Source of the DNA: Talinum fruticosum
Lineage: Eukaryota; Streptophyta; Magnoliopsida; Caryophyllales; Talinaceae
Assembly: GCA_021018815.1 (NCBI GenBank)
Contig: JAITYX010000103.1
Coordinates: 1,550,001-1,614,000 of the forward strand
Length of the DNA stretch: 64,000 nucleotides
Direction: 5' to 3'
The notes beneath the pieces were generated by a model. It was not told the origin of the DNA and searched no databases. It worked only from the letters and a program-made list of their open reading frames with translations. The position numbers were made by a program, and so were the translations under genes. Position 1 is the stretch's first letter; each line of letters starts with the position of its first letter. Shown here one piece after another: positions 50,549 through 62,976 of this stretch.

Positions 50549-52963
50549 ATGGGAGAAGCGAGCAAGCAGCAGCAGGGGAAATTGGGAATGTGGGCAACAA
50601 TGAAGCCCTTCGTGAATGGAGGTGCCTCTGGAATGATGTCCATCTCTGTCATTCAACCCGTAGATATGGTCAAGGTGTATAAGCTTTTTCTCTTCTTCTC
50701 GATCAGTTCACCACCACCTCATCCGTTTTTTGTTCCTTGTTTCCCCCAATTTTCACCTCATCCCATCCATACATCTATAATCTGTATGACGATAAATAGA
50801 TCATCAATCATCATATGTATTGACTTTAATTCTCAGATCTCATTTGGAGTGTATATCGATCCTTAATTTGAAAATGTATTACATAATAAATTTGGTGCAG
50901 GTGAGAGTCCAACTGGGACAAGGCTCTGCAGTCCAAATCACTAAGAACATGCTTCGTGATGAGGGTGTCAGGGCTTTCTACAAGGTGTGCCTCTCTTTCT
51001 TTCATATTGGATTAGTATTAGTAAATGCAACGCTGCCCCCCCCACCCCCCACCCCCAATACAGCAGTAGGATATGGATTATTTATACAGCAATAGGATTG
51101 GGATTAGGTAGCTGGCCAGCCTCTGCCTCAGCCGCCGGATTCAAATAGATGGCAAGATGGACTGATTCATTGTTTCAATTACAATTATAAAAATGCATAG
51201 TATTGGGACGTTTATAATAGCTAGACCAAGGTTGGATCACCAGCAATGCCACTAATTCAACAGGAATGGTCCTTTATTGCTAATGATTGGATCCATAATT
51301 CCGTGGACTCATGCCATTGCCATGTGGATGTCCGCAGGGTCTCTCCGCAGGTTTGCTGAGACAAGCAACTTATACCACTGGCCGAATCGGATCGTTCAGG
51401 TTAGTCATCTTGATTCTGCACCCCCTCCCCCTCCTGTGCTCTTTCAGCGACAATACTACCTTATCTATGCTCTCCTACTATTCATATAACATCTTTTCTT
51501 TCTCTATTCTTCTATTCCTTTCCCTAGTCTAAATCAAGGTCATGCTGCTAAATCATCAAGTCATCCATAATTATAATAATCCAATATTCATCACTCTCAG
51601 CTGGTTAATTTTGATTGCAAAATCCTAATTGATGCTTGTATCATCCATATGTGTTGTATTTTCTCATATTCTGGATACCTCCTCTGGTTGTATTCAATAG
51701 TTGGGCTAATTCATCATGTATGATGAATAATCTTATCATGAGGTTTCAGATGGCTCAAAAACTAGACTAACAAATACAACATATACTCACTCACATGTAT
51801 GTACATATAAACTATGATCGCTGCTGAGTGAAACCATCATTACAAGTTTCGCTGTAAAACACACACACACAGTTACATTATCTTCCACTAGCATTCATTT
51901 TGGTTCACATCCTATCACTGACTGACTTCTGTCCTTGCTAATCTTCGTTAGTCTCCTCCTTATACCATTCCTAGCTTACCTCTATCCTCGCTTGGATCAA
52001 TTTTACCCTTTTTCTCAAAAATATGCATAGAATTAGAACCTGCTTCCTGTGTGGATGCGACAAGTTTGTGCAGTTGATTTTTAAATATACAATACTCCTC
52101 CTGCTTCAATTTCATTCTAGTGAAGGAAAAAAACTAATCAGAATATGCAATGGGTTTCACCTGAATGATAATAGGATTTTAACGAGTAAAGCAACGGCTG
52201 CAAATGATGGGAAGCCCCTCCCTCTGTACCAAAAGGCTTTGTGTGGTTTGACTGCTGGAGCAATAGGGGCGACCTTTGGAAATCCTGCGGACGTGGCACT
52301 GATTCGCATGCAAGCGGATGCAACCGTGCCCCAAGCACAACGGCGAAATTACAAAAATGCTTTTCATGCAATCTACCGTATTGTTGCCGATGAAGGTGTT
52401 TTGGCACTTTGGAAAGGTGCTGGCCCCACTATCGTTAGAGCTATGGCACTCAACATGGGAATGCTTGCCTCTTACGATCAGACTGTTGAATTTTTCCGAG
52501 ATTCTCTCAACATGGGAGAAACTGCCACCTTGTTAGGTCAGTTACTGTACTCCCTCTGCACCATTGTGTGTGTAATGTAGGTTGACTTATTTTCGGGTAC
52601 TGCTTCAGGGGCAAGTACTGTATCTGGATTTTTGCCTCGGCCTGCAGTTTACCGTTTGATTATGTCAAAACACAAATACAAAAGATGCAGCCGAATGCAG
52701 AGGGCAAGTATCCTTATGCAGGTCCTTTAGATTGCACCATGAAGACCTTGAAATCTGGAGGCCCCTTGAAATTCTATACTGGCTTCCCTGTTTATTGCCT
52801 CAGAATCGCACCTAATGCCATGGTGAAGTGTCTCTGAATATGTCTGTCTTTGTCTCTTGTCTGTGTGTGAATGATAGATGATGACATAGCTACTAAATGC
52901 GTGCAGTTGACGTGGATTTTCCTGCATCAAATCCAGAAGTTTCAGAGTTCGATGGGGTTGTAG
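50549..52963 (+). CDS. DTC: Mitochondrial dicarboxylate/tricarboxylate (2-oxoglutarate/malate) carrier
   Basis: An inner mitochondrial membrane carrier of the SLC25 family that exchanges 2-oxoglutarate, malate, citrate and related acids. Exons: 50549-50674, 50901-50984, 51338-51399, 52175-52536, 52609-52822, 52907-52963; all phases agree. Carrier signatures PxDxxK are visible as QPVDMVKVRVQLGQGS (repeat 1), NPADVALIRMQADA (repeat 2) and, after correction, LPFDYVKTQIQKMQ (repeat 3). LSAGLLRQATYTTGRIGSFR and MALNMGMLASYDQ are DTC-specific. As written, exon 5 loses frame at a T run (52629-52633); one more T restores repeat 3 and joins exon 6 (TWIFLHQIQKFQSSMGL). Corrected length is 301, and Arabidopsis DTC is 298. 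Without the correction the third repeat and its transmembrane helices would be lost. Confidence 0.92.
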
Positions 52964-54129
52964 TGCGTGTTTGTGCAGATGGCTTTTTTGTTGCGGCTCT
53001 GGAGCAATATGGTTGTTCATGCGTAGGTGATGAAACCACTTTTCAACCCCATTAGCACGCTCCAGGGTTGCTGATTTGGCTTATTCCGACTTGCGTTATT
53101 TCCGACCCATGTCAATTCTCATGTCTCGCCTTCATTGTTTTTACTCATTTCCTCAACTTGTTTGTTCCGCACAGCAGGCAGAACATCGAGGCCAGCAAGT
53201 TTGTAGTCAGATTTTTAATTTTTTTCATTTTTATCAGAAACAAAAACGCGTATTCTTATTTAATTTTAGTTGGATACATTCGTATTCTTGGTTGGCACCG
53301 TCGTTAGTTTAATAGTTGGAGGCTCAGGCTGCATTTGAATTGTAACCAATGGATCACAATAAAAGAGGATCCAATATTTCTTATTATCGGTTGCGATCTC
53401 TTATTATTGTTTGAATTATTTTCTATAACAAACAAACACTATTCATTATTTTAATATCTAACTTGATTTCTTTCACACAATATTCAATTGTGAGACTCCC
53501 ATCCGATCAATATTGTGTAAACTATAATTCTATCAATAATACAATTATAATACACATGGAGATCTCTAATCCTAGACTCAAAATGTTAAGCCTTCCCTGC
53601 AACTTTTACCTCAATCCTCCCAAGCAGCATAATATAAACCCTATTGAGCAAACAGGATGTAAACACATTGGTGTCATATATGTCGAATCAGTGAGTGGTC
53701 TAGTGCCACTCACTCTATTCCATCTTCCTCTCTCCCCTCGGATATGAGGGGAACAATTTTCTCATTTGAGGATATTATGGGAGGAATAGGTGTTGGGCTT
53801 TGACACTCCTTCCCCTGACCCAATCAGCTTTTTAAACTTTTCTTGAGATAAGATATGTTTACCTATCCCAAAAAAACAAAAGTTAGTACCATATATAGGA
53901 AACCAAACTTTGTTAAAACTACAAAAAGTTGTTCAATTATAAAAACTATCCCATTATAGGCCCAAAATATAATTTCTACAATGTTTTATTAACAAACATA
54001 CTAAATTGTTAATTTTATTAAGTATGCACTTTTTGACCTGGTATTTATTATTTAAAGTTACCGAAATATGTTCAACACTCGTTGAAAGTTATTGAATGTG
54101 TAAAGGAAAAAAGGTTATTTTTTTCCAAT
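52964..54129. other. DTC 3' flank and AT-rich spacer
   Basis: The DTC 3' untranslated region is on the left. From about 53330 the sequence is AT-rich; TGCATTTGAATTGTAACCAATGGATC near 53330-53355 resembles the repeats at 49617-49870. A frame at 53463-53747 has no recognisable motif and its composition is not coding-like. Confidence 0.45.
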
Positions 54130-54597
54130 AAGTAACTTAGGGCATGTTTGTTTCAGTTTTTTTTTTTTTTTTTTTTTTGGTGTAGGCTAGAATGCTTTAT
54201 TAACAAACCCTTCAATTGTTTGTTTTAGTTGTTAAAAACAACCTATTATAGCAATTGTAGTGGTTAAGAGTTGTTATAAGTTGTTAAAGTTAGCAACTAG
54301 GTAGTAGAGTGCTTGAAGAGAGGTGAAGAGCTCATGAGTTGTTATGTATGTTATGAAATTTTGAAGATATCGTTAATGATATTATTTTTTTATATATTTC
54401 ATAAACAACATATGTTGGTCAATAATGAATTTTTATAACAACTTTTCTTTTGTTAATTGACTAATTTTATTCAGTTATAAATTTTAGTCATCGTATTTTA
54501 TATAAATTTTCTTTAAGGGAAAATTACATCCCGTTAATGCCTACTCAAGGAATGACAAAAATGCAATTACAATGTCTATGAATGTTTTTTATATCAT

Positions 54598-54654
<57 letters not shown>

Positions 54655-54985
54655 TGAGGTTATGATTAGCGGTTATAACTCGTTGTTATAGCGGTTATAG
54701 TGGTGAAGAGCGGTGAAGGGTTGTTATGAGTTGTTAAAGTTAGCAACTAATTGTTTTAATTTATTATGAGTTGTTCACGGTTATAAACACTTTTATAAGT
54801 GCTAAAACGAACAAACTCGGTGTGGGTCAATCAAAGTTTCAATTCTACGGTTATAACTAGGTGTTATAACAATGAAGGGGTGTTATTAGCTCTTAAAGTT
54901 AGCAACTAGCTATTATGAACTATTATCGATTATAAACGCTTTTATGAATGTTCAAACGAAGCAGATTGTTAATAGTGTTGGACGC
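54130..54985. repeat. Internally repeated AT-rich element with TTGTTAAAGTTAGCAACTA units
   Basis: The motif GTTAAAGTTAGCAACTA occurs at 54283-54299 and 54733-54749, and a close form at 54893-54908, each preceded by GTTATAA/GTTATGAG-type sequence. One end reads GGGCATGTTTGTTTCAGTTT (from 54132, just before a poly-T run), and GCTAAAACGAACAAACTCGG lies at about 54804-54823, which is a loosely inverted pair. GTTTGTT-type ends suggest a MITE, with a partial second copy to the right. A clear target duplication was not found, so the class is open. An (AAT)n array is inside. Confidence 0.5.
54600..54654. repeat. (ATA)n trinucleotide microsatellite
   Basis: About 18 uninterrupted units within the AT-rich repeat element. 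Confidence 0.95.
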
Positions 54986-55224
54986 TATTGAATGATGCTA
55001 AAAGTTGATTAAGTTACTTGAATAATGCTAGAAGGTTCGAATGCTAATAATAGGTACTTATGATAATTTGAAAAGAATATGTCCTGAGCCCTAAATTCCT
55101 AAATGAGTAAATTATTATTATCGCAAAATGTTAGACCAATTTACTCCATTATCATACCTCCGAATATAAAGTGTCAAATGTTCTTATATAATTTTTTGGG
55201 TAAGAATATTAGATTCTATTACTA

Positions 55225-58200
55225 CTAAGGAAAATTGATCTCAAATACAAGAACTAGGGATATACCCAAGCCTTTAGTTAAAAAGTACATCAGTTTTGCT
55301 CTTATAGGTTTTTCCTCGTTCACTTTTGCCAAGTATTGAAGCCTAGAAAAAACCAGATATTTACAATTATCAAGAACTTGGTCAGCTGTTTTGGTCTCCT
55401 TCCTGAATAAACTGGCATTTCTTTCAATCCAAAGACAATAAGCAGTTGAGGTAATGCAGAGCATGAAAATCAGTTCAGTTTTTCAGTTTTCAGCTTCTAT
55501 AGTTTCTTGATTGCCTGTTTCATACCAACATCTGTTCTAACTGAGCCAGGTAATTTCAATAATGGTAGCAGATTTTGTAAGATGGACTGACTGTAGGCAC
55601 AAGAGAGAAAAATAGATCTTCATGACTTTCCCTATCACCGTTATAGAGTTGGTAGCGATTTGATTGAATGGGAATGTACATCTTTTCAAGTCTATCCAAA
55701 ATTGGCAATCTCCTCAAAATCAGTTTCCAGAAGCAAAATGGAGTGCTTAGGAATATTAAATCTATTCCACACAAGCTGAGCCATTGGAAACCTAACTCGA
55801 TCCCCAATTAGCTAGTGATAACCACTTATTCGCCAAGTAGCCTGAAGCCATTTTATCCCTTTGATGATTTTTATTTTTTTCCAGCATCAGGATAAATTTG
55901 CGGGAGCTGCTATAGACCGGACGCTATGCCTCTTTAAATATACTTTATTAATCCACGTCACCCACAAGCATTGTTTGTCATCAACCAAATACTAGAGGTG
56001 TTTAGCAACTGCAGCATAATTTCAAACAGAACAATTTATAATACTAAGACATCCAGACTTCTTGGATTTGCAAACAAAGTCCCATGCCACAGGAGGATTC
56101 TTAGTATAGTCTGAGGATTCTGAGTATAAAAACTTCTGCATATAGCTTCTATACTCTTAATAACATTCTTTGGTAGAATCAATAATGATGTCCAGTAGGT
56201 ATGAAATGAAAACATAATTGAGTTCATTAGCTCGGTGTTTAGGGATTTTAGGAGACCTCATAGGATTCTTACTTAGCCGAAATAAAACCCTATTAGAGAA
56301 AGATTAATACATAAGTTGTATAAGATTTTGGATTGAAACCTTCAATTTCAATTCAAGAATAAGTTTTCTCTTTCTTTTTTCTTCTTTCCTTCAAGTTTAT
56401 ATTTTGATTGTTCAATTTAGTTTAAAGATTTAATTTTTATTAGTTTAGATATTAACTAAAATTAGATTGATTGTTTGTTTTCATGCTTGAGTTTAATTAA
56501 CTAGTTTATGTTCTTCTTTAAGTTGGTTAGTGTTAGTTTGTTCTTCACTTTAGTTACTAGATTTATTTTATGTTTTTACTGTTAATTAGTTGTTAAAGTT
56601 GGTTGCTTTGATTGTGGTTAGTCTTCCTAATGGCTAATTAATCTTGTTTAAGCCTTAACCCACCTAGTTTATTCTTGTTATTGGGGATTGTTTCTCATGC
56701 CCACTACGTGTTTGATGAAATGTTAGAAAGGATTCTTCATCTTGATTTTTAGGCGGTTGATCTATTACTCAAAAGTAGAGCCAATTTATTAGTGTTGGTA
56801 TAGAGAATAGTCGGGATTTTGGCATGAAAATAACCCAAATCCTAGCCAGGTCTATGGGTTGCTACTCTTGTAGTCTAATTGGACTAACCCCATGAAAGTG
56901 AGTGGTTGGAATAATTAGATTAGCTCATTACTCTTGAAAGTGTGACTTGAGTAGGCTTTGATGGAGCAACAAACCGGTGAAATCACAACTCGATCAATAT
57001 CACTTTTATTGCTTTCTAATATTAATTTAGTTATTATATATCTCATTTTTCTTAATTCGCCAAGATAGAAAATTTAAGATAACTTTGATATTTGAAACAC
57101 AACTCTCTGTGGACATGATCCGTACTTAATGACTAGGTACAACTACATCATGTACTAGTAAGATAGTCCACAACTAAAATAAAAATCTAAGGTGAAATAG
57201 GGTCACCTTATTTAAGGTCTTTCTTCCCTTGGAATAGACCATGATCAGAGCCATTTATGCTTAGCATAAAGTTGTGTTGTAATCATAGACAAGTCATAGA
57301 CATAACTCACTTGTAGAATTCAGGGGAAAACTTCAGCAGCAAGCACTCAGTGAAATTCCAAGAAATGGATTCATAAGCCTTTCACAGGTCAATGTTAAAA
57401 AAACATCTGGCTAAGGCCTTCTTTCTTTGATAAAGTTTAACCAAGTCATGATAGATTATAATATTATCATATATTAATCTGCCCTCAACAAAAGCAGACT
57501 TATTTTTAGAAACCAAAGTAGTAAGAATTTTTATGACTTTATCACATATCAGGTTAGAGACACTTATATATATAATGTTATAGCAGGCAATAGGCTTATA
57601 CTCACCTGCAGTAACAGGGCAGTCAACCTTAGGAATTAAAGAAATTCTAGTAGAATTTCATCTAGGGAACATATTACTAGTTGTGAAGAAGTACTGAATG
57701 GTCGTGCACACATCCTCCTCCATTAACACCCAATTCTTTTTGAAGAAACCGTTGGTAAAACCATTTGGCCAGGACTTTTATGATTAGGAATAAAAAACAT
57801 AAATTTCCTAATTTCCTCCTTGTTAAAAGGCCTAATCAAGTCAATTTGTCGAGAAATACTAAGTTGTGCACCCTTTTGGATAATAGCATCATTAATAGAC
57901 TCAATAGTCTTAGCAAGAGTACCCAAAAATTGCTCATAAAGGCTAGTGAAATGGGAGATTACCTGATTGTATTCCTAGTTCAAGTTGTCATCTTCTTGTC
58001 TCAAAAATGAGATTCTGTTTCTTTTCTATTTATTTTTAGAATGGTAAAGAAGTACCTGTCATTTGTATCACCTAGATTGAGACAGTTTTGTTAAAACTTT
58101 TGGATGTAAAAACTTTCCATATTTCTCCATAAAAGGTACTCGGACGCAAGGAACTCTTTTTCAATTCAGAAAGATAAAAATCTTGAGGGCACTTTTGAAC

Positions 58201-58260
58201 ATCCATCAAAATTTGATTAAGTTGATCTTTAGCTCTTGCAAATTTGGTAATTGCATAAAA
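55225..58260 (-). mobile_element. Degenerate LINE (L1-type) retrotransposon remnant
   Basis: Read on the minus strand from right to left, pieces of a plant LINE polyprotein appear in the correct order, separated by stops. At about 58050-58260 is the endonuclease-RT linker (LGDTNDRYFF-like). At 57723-57926 is the RT entry motif LIRPFNKEEIRKFMFFIPNHKSPG. At about 57400-57600 is RT sequence with KSAFVEGRLIYDN and a KAYESISW-like block. At 56036-56227 is MFSFHTYWTSLLILPKNVIKSIEAICRSF. At 55225-55807 is the zinc-binding zf-RVT and C-terminal part (FWKLILRRLPILDRL, YCLWIERNASLF). Multiple stops and frameshifts show it is dead. A 1 kb unrelated segment (about 56240-57190) interrupts it. Confidence 0.85.
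56240..57190. repeat. Segment interrupting the LINE remnant, possibly a solo retroelement end
   Basis: LINE similarity stops at about 56230 and resumes near 57200-57400. The intervening 950 bases are AT-rich, not coding, and include ACTCTCTGTGGACATGATCC near 57102-57121, followed by TAATGACTAGGTACAACTA. That type of phrase (CTCCCTGTGGATACGA...) is familiar from LTR or untranslated parts of plant LTR retrotransposons. I could not find terminal repeats or a target duplication. Confidence 0.35.
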
Positions 58261-59725
58261 ATTTTGATTTGCTCAATTATTGAATTCCTTTGGAATAAGT
58301 ACATAAAATACAAAAAAAGAGAATAACTTTTAAAAGAATAAATGAACTAACAAATATCTTGTGTCAATTCTATAGAGAAGTTAAACTCAAAATTATGTGA
58401 TAAATAGTTGTTAATTTCGCATACAATTTGGTACTTTATAGCAATTTGGCATAACTTTACCATATTGGCCGCAATGAGTGGTCAATAAAATGCTTGATTT
58501 CTTATTCACTTCGTTTTACAATATTTATAATTTTTGAACTGTCATAAAATATCAAGGAAATATAAAATTTATGACAAATTTGTATTAAAAGATCAAGTCG
58601 TCCAAATATTTTATTAGAAAAGAAGAAAGTCAATTAAAAAAGGAGAGAAAAAATAACTAATAAAGTTAGTTATTAATATGTCATTAAAATTATAATATGA
58701 CAAATACTATGAAATAATATTTAGGTGATATGTATTTTGAAATGGAGAAAGTGAATTCTTGAATTTCTTTAAACTCGTTAATATGTAGTTTATGATAATT
58801 CAATTCAATTTGCACTGCAAGATCTTGTGATCCAATTTCGTTCTTGTAATCCAATTTATCTTGTCGCAACGCACGTTCCATTCAACCCGAGATTGATCCA
58901 CACGCATGTCACTCGAGTACTCATTCTGCCGACGTTTCCATCTTGCATTATTTTTCATTTTTTAATTTTGTTTTTGTCAGCATTTTCATATTTAAATAAG
59001 AATCCTAAATTAAAGATGTATGTTTATAGGCTCCGTCGGTAATATTTTATTCGATAATCCAAATTGATGATCTAAGAGGTGTGAAGCAACGATGGAACTA
59101 GGGGCCAGGGGCATGGTCTCACTATAATTTTGAAATTTTTTTGTAATATTTTAAAAAATATTTAATAAATTAATATTTAATAAATTAGGTTTTGGAAAAT
59201 TAAATTTAACAAATTAGATTAACAAATTAGATTTAATAAATTAATATTTAATAAAAAATTTTAGTGATATATAATCTAAAAAAATAATATTTAACAAATT
59301 AAATTTTGAAAAATTTTAGTGATATCTATCTTTAAAAAAAATAGAGGAACGACAAAATATGATACAAGTTATTGTGTAATATATAAAGTTGTGAGATTGT
59401 TAAATATTTTTTTATCTTGTTATATGTCACTCAGTTTTAATATTATTCTTTTCCTATATTCTTTAAATTTAAGATAGTGTAAATTTTATTCTCAATTAGC
59501 AATTTTCAAAAGAATTGACAATTTTTTTGACTTTACGAGGTTTCCAATCGAAATACTAAGTATGTTTATCATTAATATCATATTTCTTTTAGCGAATTGA
59601 TTGTTATTGGATTTATGTAGTATTATATTAGTTAATCTAATTTTTTGTAGTCAATAATGTGTTTCGTGAAATCACCGGTTGCTTTAACTTATGAACCTAA
59701 AACCACAAAAAAAAATACGACTATG

Positions 59726-59783
<58 letters not shown>

Positions 59784-60289
59784 GTTTTTTTCTCATATTT
59801 TTCTCGTTAATTATGAATAAAATATTAACATGATTTTTTTTAATGTAGCAATTCTTTAAACTCCACCATAATTTTCTTTTATATACTTTTATGTAGTGGC
59901 CAATAAGTTTTGATTTTGGAGATGATTTCTTATTTATTTATTATACAAATTTTCTTCATATTACTCTCTATAAATTAATTGTAACTAATATTTGATATAT
60001 GATAATAGTTTATTTTATAATTTATATAAGTAATATTAACTACCTCACCATCTAGTCTCTCCGATTAAATTTTTCGGTTCCACCCTTGGTGTAAAGGTGA
60101 TGGATTAAGTTTTAAAAAATTGGATTGTGACATAATTGAAAAATATAGGTCCATGAAATCTAAAATTTTAAATCATGAGCTGTTAGGTCAACTCCGAAAA
60201 TATTCTTGTTTGGTAATAAATTACACCCAAAAAAAACATAGTCAAATAAATAATGATACTTGAAAAAAAGGAAATAGAGTAGTTTATTG
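58261..60289. other. AT-rich spacer with microsatellite, no gene seen
   Basis: Very AT-rich. 59150-59340 has several near-copies of AAATTAGATTTAATAAATTAATATTTAATAAA-like sequence, a local duplication. A (TTA)n array of about 18 units is at 59728-59783. The frames at 58690-59042 have no recognisable content. Confidence 0.5.
59728..59783. repeat. (TTA)n trinucleotide microsatellite
   Basis: About 18 uninterrupted units in an AT-rich spacer. Confidence 0.95.
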
Positions 60290-61208
60290 TAGGGGTGAGC
60301 GGTTTTGGGTACCTTGTACCAAAACTAGGAACCTTACCCTTACTCTGTTTGACCGGTTCTCGAATTTTAGGAACCTTACCCTTACCCTCGGGTTCCAGGT
60401 TCCGAATTTTAGGAACCTTACCCTTATCCTCGGGTTCAGGTTCCGGTTCCGGGGTACCCTATTTACTGACAAGATATTAAGAAATTACCTATTTTGTAAT
60501 GAGAGCACCGATGAGGACGAAGCCACAAGGGAGAGTTGGGGCTGGGAGTGGGAGGAAGGAAGGAGGCGACACCAACGCCGACGAGGGCTGGGAGGAGGTC
60601 AACGAGCAATAGCGAGAGAAAGGGCGAGCAATGCGAAATGAAGGAGCAAAACAGGGCAACACGAAATGAAGGAGCGAGAGCGAGCAACGCGAAATGAAGT
60701 TCAATTCGTCGAGAGAGCGGACAACGCGAGTCAACGAGCAGCAGCAGAGAAAGAGAGAGCGAGAACAATGCGAGTCAACGAGCACCAGCAGAGAGAGAGA
60801 GTAGAGCGAGCAACGCGAGGGAGAGAGAGCAGAGCAACGCGAGAGAGGCGAAATAAAGGAACGCGAAATGGAACAACGCGAAATGACGAGGAGGAAGGAG
60901 ATTAGGGTTTCTAATAAGTTGGGCCACACATTAGAAATTCAAAAGTAAAAATTTCATAGGCCTCAAAGCTGAAAAATTTTGAAAATTTTAGTAACGTATT
61001 CGAGTGCCCATGGTTCTAGAACTCTGTCTAAACAGGTTCAGGGTTCGGTTCAGGGGTTTCATTTTAGGAACCTTACGCTTACCTATTTGACGAGTTCCTA
61101 AATTTTGGGAACCTTACCCTTACCCGTTTGACCGATTCAGGTTCATAACCTTACCCGTTTGACCAGGTTCGGTCCGGTTCAGGGACCCGTCAGTCGTGCT
61201 CACCCCTA
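60290..61208. mobile_element. hAT-like non-autonomous element (919 bp), same family as the one at 33284
   Basis: Inverted ends TAGGGGTGAGCG (left) and TAGGGGTGAGCACG (right, as reverse complement) are flanked by near-perfect 8-base duplications GTTTATTG (60282-60289) and GTTTATGG (61209-61216). Both subterminal regions carry repeated AGGAACCTTACCCTTA and TTTGACC(G/A)GTTC motifs, which the 363-bp element at 33284 also has in short form (GAACCGGTCAAACGGGTAAGG). The centre (60500-60910) is a GA-rich block with many GAGCAACGCGA-like units. No transposase. The long frames in 60463-60929 are products of this low-complexity block. Confidence 0.85.
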
Positions 61209-61417
61209 GTTTATGGCAGGAGTACTGCTATTTGTTTGAGATTGTCAGATTCCTATATTTTACGCAGCGGATGGGAGACGATTAGAGAGAGAGAGATTTT
61301 CTGAGATAGAAGGGCAAGACACAGAAAGGAGCTGCCCGGAAAGCTGGTTTGGTGGGGGCGGGGAACAAAACGGAGAGGGAGAGGGAGAGTGAGAGGGAGA
61401 AGGAGAGGGAGAGGGAC

Positions 61418-61465
<48 letters not shown>

Positions 61466-61624
61466 GGAGAGAGAGAGAGCAGAGGGCTTTTATTGGCTTA
61501 AGCTTACTTATTTTTCTCTTCCCCACAGAAATTGAGAGTGAAAACTGAGAAAGGTGTGATAGACTTGACGAATCCAGACAGGCCAATTTTGGGTGGAAAT
61601 TGAGATTTAGTTTTGGAAATTGAG

Positions 61625-61792
61625 ATGGGGGCATTGCCAATCAAATTGAAATGGGCGATTATGTTTCTATTGTGGGCTTGCTCGTGGATTGGGGTGGTTA
61701 TGTCTCGTTCATCGACGTGTAATTCTTTGACCTTCCTCGACGATCTTTACCTTCGCTGCCCTCTCTGGATCTCGTCGTCTTTGCCTATTGAG
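61625..61792 (+). CDS. First exon of a probable 5'-adenylylsulfate reductase-like (APRL) thioredoxin-fold membrane protein
   Basis: 56 codons from the ATG at 61625 to a donor (GAG followed by GTTCGT) at 61793. The peptide begins MGALPIKLKWAIMFLLWACSWIGVV, a signal peptide or membrane anchor, and continues TCNSLTFLDDLYLRCPLWISSSLPIE. The CPLWIS...LPIEV block before the donor resembles the segment that precedes the thioredoxin-like domain in APRL5/APRL7 proteins, where an intron is expected. No later exon is recognisable to the window end at 64000, where a LINE fragment occupies the space, so the rest lies outside or this exon is orphaned. A GA-rich leader (61286-61480) is just upstream. The assignment is tentative. 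Confidence 0.45.
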
Positions 61793-62976
61793 GTTCGTCC
61801 CTCCTCCCCAGCTCCATTCATTTTCCCTTCTACTCTCTCCATTCTGCTTTTCATTCCCTTTTCTCCCTAGTCAATTTTATGGCACCTTATGCTTCTCGTC
61901 TCATCTTGTTTCGTCGTTGATCGTAGCCTTTGGCTACTTCTTTCCGCGCTGGCTTTAATCTATGACCAAAAAAAAAAAAAGCCTTCAGTTTTCGGATTAG
62001 GGTTTGATCTGTGAGCATATCCTACGATGGAATATGATTAGTGCTTGTACCTTTTGTTGTTTTGGGCGCTTTTCTAACCACAAGCAGTATATGAATCAGG
62101 GTAGTAATAAGCATAAAATGACCTTTTTCTTGATGTTTTTGTCTTTGCTCCTCTCTGTCAACCATTCCCAAGGTCTGAAAACTGGTAACTTGCATTTCCA
62201 TTTATGCAGAATGTTCAGGAACACCCCTACTGAATTCACTGTCAAAGAACAAATTATCTCTACTCTCGGCTGAACTTTTGCATAAGAGATGCTGCATTTT
62301 TGCATTAGATACAGCTTGTGTTCTGCACAATGCTCCTCTTCAGCAGCTTGTCCTTAGTCTTTAGCCTATCTAAAATTGCAACCAAACAACAAAAGAAGTT
62401 TTAGGTACATTCCATCTCCCCAAATTCCTTCATGTTCTTTTTCATTCAGAAAATGGGGTGGAAATGGCAAGGGGTGGGAGGGCGTGGAAAGGAGTAGGAA
62501 GGAATGGCAAGGGGTGGATTTTTCTGGAATGAGTGAGCTTTTTTGTGTTGAGTGTGGGAAGGAGTAGGATTTTTCTCAAAGGAGTGGGAAAAGTTGGGAA
62601 ATTGGGATTTACCCACAAAAATAACAAGACTAGTCTGATGCAAATTGCCATTCTGAGTCTCAGTTAACCACTTATAACCACTTGCAACTGAATATATACC
62701 CTGGTGATCAGCCTTTCATTTACTCAAATAAAGATCATAGTCACTTGTAAGGACATCCTTTTCCATACCCAACTTGCATATGTGGGACCTTGGTAATGCC
62801 ACCAACTTTGTGATCTCAGATAGACATGACAAACCTTCTCATCCACAAGGTATCAACTTTCCTCGCTGCATCCTACGCATATCTGCCTATGGATACAGCA
62901 TTTCACACCCCAACATGTTTAATTCCTAAGCCTTCTTTTGATTGAGTTTACAAACGTATGTCCTAACAGGAGCAAC
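61793..62976 (+). other. Probable first intron of the APRL-like gene, with G-rich short repeats
   Basis: A poly-A run (61968-61980) and unremarkable sequence are followed by a G-rich patch at 62450-62600, where GGAA(A)TGGCAAGGGGTGG appears twice (about 62460 and 62500) beside GGAAGGAGTAGGATTTTTCT. The patch looks like part of a dispersed element without clear borders. No exon recognised on the plus strand. Confidence 0.4.

Noticed and set aside
60463..60929. Open frames of 79-146 codons on both strands
   Set aside because: They lie in the GA-rich block inside the hAT-like element, and composition alone explains them.
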